The notes under the pieces: generated by a model | Told to the model about the DNA's origin: nothing | Databases searched by the model: none | Seen by the model: the letters and a program-made list of their open reading frames with translations, nothing else | Shown here: in pieces, positions 15,556-18,505 of the stretch | Layout: the number at the start of each line of letters is the position of its first letter | How positions within the stretch are numbered: position 1 is the first letter of the stretch | Assembly: GCA_022571135.1 (NCBI GenBank) | Contig: JACZYK010000018.1 | Coordinates: 1-18,505, forward strand | Source of the DNA: Bacteroidota bacterium | GTDB taxonomy: Bacteria > Bacteroidota > Rhodothermia > Rhodothermales > UBA10348 | Direction: 5' to 3' | Length of the DNA: 18,505 bases | Translations under genes and position numbers: made by a program

Positions 15556-16194
15556 TCAATAGTTGTCTAAAACGCCGGTCATGAATTCGGCTAACTCACC
15601 GTAAAACTCATGCTCGTCGGCATCGGCTATCAATTTCGAGAGTTTGTATAGCCACGTTTGCATGTGCTCAGCCTGGAATCGATCCCGTTTCGCCAACCAC
15701 GAAGCGTCCTCCGTAGTCGCATATTTGTACGTGAGGTAATACATGAATTCCCACTCCAGCGCGACGTGATCTGGAACCTCGTTGGGCCCGGAACCCGGGC
15801 TCAATCCTGCCTCGGCATACTCGCGGGCGATGTTCCGGCTGACTTCGCCCATTAGTTTCTGTTCTGGTTCCAGATACATCGAGGCATACGGGGGACTCAG
15901 TATTTCGAAAGGCCCTAAAAACAGTCTGGCGTAAGCAAGCGTCAGTGCCTCGCGATCAGCCAGCGCATCCGTCCACGCCCTGGCGAGACGGTCGGCCGGT
16001 TTCTGGATCGAAGCCTGTAACTCCGTCACGAGATTCGAGAGCGCCTCTGCATGCTCCTCTTGCATCTCTAATGGGCTTGAAAAAGCCCTGGAAAGCAAAT
16101 GGTACAGGGTCGCTCTCGTCGCCTCTTCCGCGAGATCGGTTCTTCCGTCGGCGAGGTCCGGTGATGGATCAGTACTCACGGATGTAGAAGACAT
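15556..16194 (-). CDS. TorD/DmsD-family molybdoenzyme maturation chaperone
   Basis: Such chaperones are cytoplasmic, all-alpha proteins that hold a molybdopterin oxidoreductase and its twin-arginine signal until cofactor insertion. The start is taken as ATG 16194-16192 (MSSTSVSTDPSPDL, 212 residues), with AAGGA about ten bases upstream. Family marks are YHLLSRAFSSP, the motif YARLFLGPFEILSPPYASMYLEPEQKLMGE and PDHVALEWEFMYYL, which is the conserved PDH box. The gene overlaps the 3' end of the iron-sulfur subunit by 26 bases, so it belongs to the same transcript and almost certainly serves that enzyme. A start 69 bases earlier is possible but would deepen the overlap. It converges on uvrA across 127 bases with no clear terminator. 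Confidence 0.85.
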   Translation of the reverse strand: MSSTSVSTDPSPDLADGRTDLAEEATRATLYHLLSRAFSSPLEMQEEHAEALSNLVTELQASIQKPADRLARAWTDALADREALTLAYARLFLGPFEILSPPYASMYLEPEQKLMGEVSRNIAREYAEAGLSPGSGPNEVPDHVALEWEFMYYLTYKYATTEDASWLAKRDRFQAEHMQTWLYKLSKLIADADEHEFYGELAEFMTGVLDNY

Positions 16195-16885
16195 TGGGAC
16201 TGGTTCCTTTTTCCGGCTGAAGAACTCTCGATCTGTGCTTCGCCAGTGCTCTGCTGGGCGCACTCTCGGAATCCATCAGATCGCCGAATATACGAGCACC
16301 CGAGGGACACGCCTCTACGCACGCGGGCAGTTCTCCGTTTGCTATTCTGTGGTCGCAGAATGTGCATTTTTCAACCACTCCTTTTGGTCGAATGCCCGGC
16401 ATCGTGGCTTCCCGTCCGGGATTGTAAACCGGCAGGGGCACACCGCTTTTTTCGATGACTTCCTGACCCGTCGACGTACAATTCGGGATGATCGCTTTGT
16501 CATCCTGGCGAACTGCATCGTGGGGTTCCTCAATATTGAAATAAATGACCCCATACGGACAGGCCAATTGACAGGCCCGGCAACCGATGCATTTTTCCGA
16601 ATCGAGCATAGTGAGTCCATCCTCGGTTTTGTGCATCGCCCTGGTCGGACAGCTCTTTACACACGGCGCGTCCGTGCAGTGATTGCACAGAGTCGGAATG
16701 TATCGGAATAGCAGGTCCGGGAACGTTCCTTTTGTTTGAAGTATGTGATTAGACCACGCAAAGCTGTGCTGGACGTTGTTTTCTCTCTTGCAGGAAATAT
16801 CGCAAGCGGCGCAACCGACACATTTGTGCAGGTCGATAACCATGGCAAGTTGTCGTTTTTGTTCCATTATTCCAGTCAGTTGCAT
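16169..16885 (-). CDS. Molybdopterin oxidoreductase iron-sulfur subunit (DmsB/PhsB/PsrB/ArrB type)
   Basis: This electron-transfer subunit carries four [4Fe-4S] clusters between the catalytic subunit and a membrane or quinone partner. All 16 ligands are present: Cys22, 25, 28, 32 (CVGCAACDISC); Cys67, 70, 75, 79 (CNHCTDAPCVKSC); Cys99, 102, 105, 109 (CIGCRACQLAC); and Cys174, 177, 189, 193 (CTFCDHRIANGELPACVEAC). The 238-residue length suits the DMSO-reductase family. There is no export signal, so it would be carried out with the Tat-targeted catalytic subunit. ATG 16885 lies one base after the stop of the catalytic gene (TAAAATG); ATG 16867 is an alternative. The exact subfamily cannot be fixed. 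Confidence 0.93.
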   Translation of the reverse strand: MQLTGIMEQKRQLAMVIDLHKCVGCAACDISCKRENNVQHSFAWSNHILQTKGTFPDLLFRYIPTLCNHCTDAPCVKSCPTRAMHKTEDGLTMLDSEKCIGCRACQLACPYGVIYFNIEEPHDAVRQDDKAIIPNCTSTGQEVIEKSGVPLPVYNPGREATMPGIRPKGVVEKCTFCDHRIANGELPACVEACPSGARIFGDLMDSESAPSRALAKHRSRVLQPEKGTSPNVFYIREY

Positions 16886-16886
16886 T

Positions 16887-18505
16887 TTAAGCTTTTGTCA
16901 CGCTAACTCGGGTGACACCGCCATGGCGAGCAGTTGAACCACTGAGACGATCGTATTCCGGAGGCAGGATCACATTATTGTTTCCGCCGCGCGGTATCCG
17001 GTTTTGGTAGTCCAGGGCTGCGACTCTTCCGTACGCCCAGTGGCCTTGACCAAAACACTTGGCGACCGTACCGGGACGGACCCCCTCCCACAATTTCAAC
17101 CGAACGGTGATAGACCCGACGGGTGATGTCACGGTGACTACGTCTCCATTGTTCAGTCCCATTCGGTCGCCGTCCACCGGATTCATTTTCAGGACGTCAT
17201 CCCAGTTCTCATCACCGGGATCTACGTTCTTGTGTGCCTGATACCACGTGCAGTTTGCCGATCGGCCCTCGCGGTTCAGCCGGCTTCTATGCTCGAAGAA
17301 GATGAACGGATATTGCGATTCGTCACCCCACCTGAGTGCCGGTTCGAAGTGCGGAATAAACGCCAGTTCGCCCCTGGCCGTATAGTTCGTTGCTTCGAGA
17401 ACCCCATCGACCGAAGTACTGTGCTTCTCGGCGTGGGCTTCGAGTGCGGTTTTCAGCGTTTCGCTGTAGAACTCGAATTTGCCGGTTTCGGTGGCGAAAT
17501 TTCCCCTCTTCTTGCCGGGCTCAAATTTTTTCGAATTCCACACGCCCTTTTCCACGAATTCGGCCCAGCCGTTCAGTCGGTCGCCGTACTTGCCGTAGTC
17601 GGCATGGGTCGAGTCCCAGCACGGCCTTGTGAACATTTTCAGGCTGTATAGAGCGAATTCCTGGCTATTCGTCGGCGCCAATCCCGTTTCCGGATCCGCG
17701 TATTCCTGCCTGTAGTACCGGAACATACTGTCGAACCCCCGCTCGGCGAGTTTTTCAGCCAGCAACCACGGTATTTCCGTTTCATCCTGGCGAACGTCCC
17801 ACATGGGTTCAACAATCGGCACGTTCAGCGTAGCGTATCCGTACAGGTTCTGTTTGCCTTTAAGAACGCCCCATTTTTCGAACATGTGGTGGGCCGCGGG
17901 CAGTACCACATCTGCGAAATGGGTCATCTCGGAGGCGTGCGTGGTGATGTGGGCGAAGAAAGGAAGTTTCGTAAGCGCCTCCTCCCATCGATCCGTACCT
18001 GAACACGAGAAAGCAAAGTTTGCCCAGTAGGCGATGGCCACCTTGATGTCGTACGGATCCTCGTTGAGCATGGCATCGGCAACATTGTTGGTCACGACGC
18101 CGCCTCCGCTCTTGCCTTTGTTGAGCGCCGGAAAGGCGAGGGTTCCCCGCTGATCAATCTTGGGCTTCTTGCTGTTCTTCTTCGACATGGCGTCCTGATA
18201 GGCGGAAAAATCAGGCACCGTATTGACCGGGACTTTTGTTTTCTGAACAACTCCGCCGACATGATCCACCGAGCCGACCAGACCATTGAGAGCGTGGGCA
18301 GCCAGCGCTGCATATGCGCCTCTGGCCTGCATCGCAGCGCCTGGAGAAACCCAGCTGATCGCCCTCGGTGCGGCCTTCGCAAATCTCATCGCTACGCGCC
18401 TGATCTGTTGCGAAGGAATGCCGCAATGCTTTTCGGCCCACTCCGGAGTGCGGTCTTTCAGCTCGAGGTTCCACCAGCGAACCACTCCGTTGGTGCGATT
18501 TTCGT
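16887..18505 (-). CDS. Molybdopterin oxidoreductase catalytic subunit, C-terminal part (DMSO-reductase superfamily)
   Basis: The frame is open across the window end, so the N-terminus is missing, including any Tat signal, the first Fe-S cluster and the residue that binds Mo. About 539 residues are visible. They include RFAKAAPRAISWVSPGAAMQ, a stretch for the second pterin (HITTHASEMTHFADVVLPAAHHMFEKWG, typical of SETAxxADVVLP-type sequences) and the C-terminal molybdopterin-dinucleotide domain (MNPVDGDRMGLNNGDVVTVTSP, then GTVAKCFGQGHWAYGRVA). The protein ends VTRVSVTKA. Gene order A, B, TorD and these motifs fit the thiosulfate/polysulfide/tetrathionate/arsenate group of respiratory enzymes. 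I do not assign a substrate. No NrfD-type membrane subunit is in the window. It may lie upstream beyond the edge, or electrons may pass through another quinol oxidase partner. Confidence 0.85.
   Translation of the reverse strand, partial: ENRTNGVVRWWNLELKDRTPEWAEKHCGIPSQQIRRVAMRFAKAAPRAISWVSPGAAMQARGAYAALAAHALNGLVGSVDHVGGVVQKTKVPVNTVPDFSAYQDAMSKKNSKKPKIDQRGTLAFPALNKGKSGGGVVTNNVADAMLNEDPYDIKVAIAYWANFAFSCSGTDRWEEALTKLPFFAHITTHASEMTHFADVVLPAAHHMFEKWGVLKGKQNLYGYATLNVPIVEPMWDVRQDETEIPWLLAEKLAERGFDSMFRYYRQEYADPETGLAPTNSQEFALYSLKMFTRPCWDSTHADYGKYGDRLNGWAEFVEKGVWNSKKFEPGKKRGNFATETGKFEFYSETLKTALEAHAEKHSTSVDGVLEATNYTARGELAFIPHFEPALRWGDESQYPFIFFEHRSRLNREGRSANCTWYQAHKNVDPGDENWDDVLKMNPVDGDRMGLNNGDVVTVTSPVGSITVRLKLWEGVRPGTVAKCFGQGHWAYGRVAALDYQNRIPRGGNNNVILPPEYDRLSGSTARHGGVTRVSVTKA

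Noticed and set aside
1..18505. CRISPR array, toxin-antitoxin, phage or insertion-sequence transposase
   Set aside because: No regularly spaced direct repeats, no transposase or integrase motif and no paired small genes were seen anywhere in the window.

Overview
The window looks like a piece of a chromosome from a Bacteroidota/Rhodothermota-type bacterium. The evidence is indirect: a BatA-type von Willebrand factor A (vWA) protein, a short CBS protein with an ACT-like tail, a 648-residue GyrB, a CTP synthase with the 'APGFGERG' form of its loop, and few Shine-Dalgarno sites. The phylum is an inference. Base composition is moderately GC-rich, and most genes are ordinary housekeeping genes.

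Layout. From about 12.2 kb down to 1 everything reads on the minus strand. In transcription order: a BatA-family vWA membrane protein, a small three-helix membrane protein, the ribosome-associated GTPase HflX, a 488-base non-coding stretch with a dispersed inverted repeat, a CBS-domain protein, a leader with a 10-codon upstream ORF, gyrB, two glycosyltransferases and a SAM methyltransferase, then pyrG. gyrB, the two glycosyltransferases and the methyltransferase are packed with overlaps or gaps of 0 to 3 bases. On the plus strand, uvrA (12537-15428) diverges from the BatA gene across a 329-base gap. It converges on a minus-strand module at 15556-18505 made of a molybdopterin oxidoreductase catalytic subunit (cut by the window end), its four-cluster iron-sulfur subunit and a TorD-type chaperone. 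That module suggests anaerobic or alternative respiration; the substrate cannot be fixed from the sequence.

The most unusual part is the left end. The pyrG frame is a mosaic. Residues 1 to about 392 are CTP synthase up to the shared glutaminase motif GICLGMQ. Residues about 393-496 are then the C-terminal half of HisH, the glutaminase subunit of imidazole-glycerol-phosphate synthase. The frame breaks again at FHP, just before the catalytic Glu, and runs into an unrelated reading frame that is open to the window edge. Both joins sit in or beside conserved glutamine-amidotransferase motifs. This could be a real recombination product or an assembly misjoin; the sequence alone cannot decide.

A second unexplained structure is a repeat family around hflX: two inverted 28-base copies bounding a 268-base non-coding segment (7743-8010), and a third copy at 9445-9479. 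No complete known defence, CRISPR or secretion system was found.
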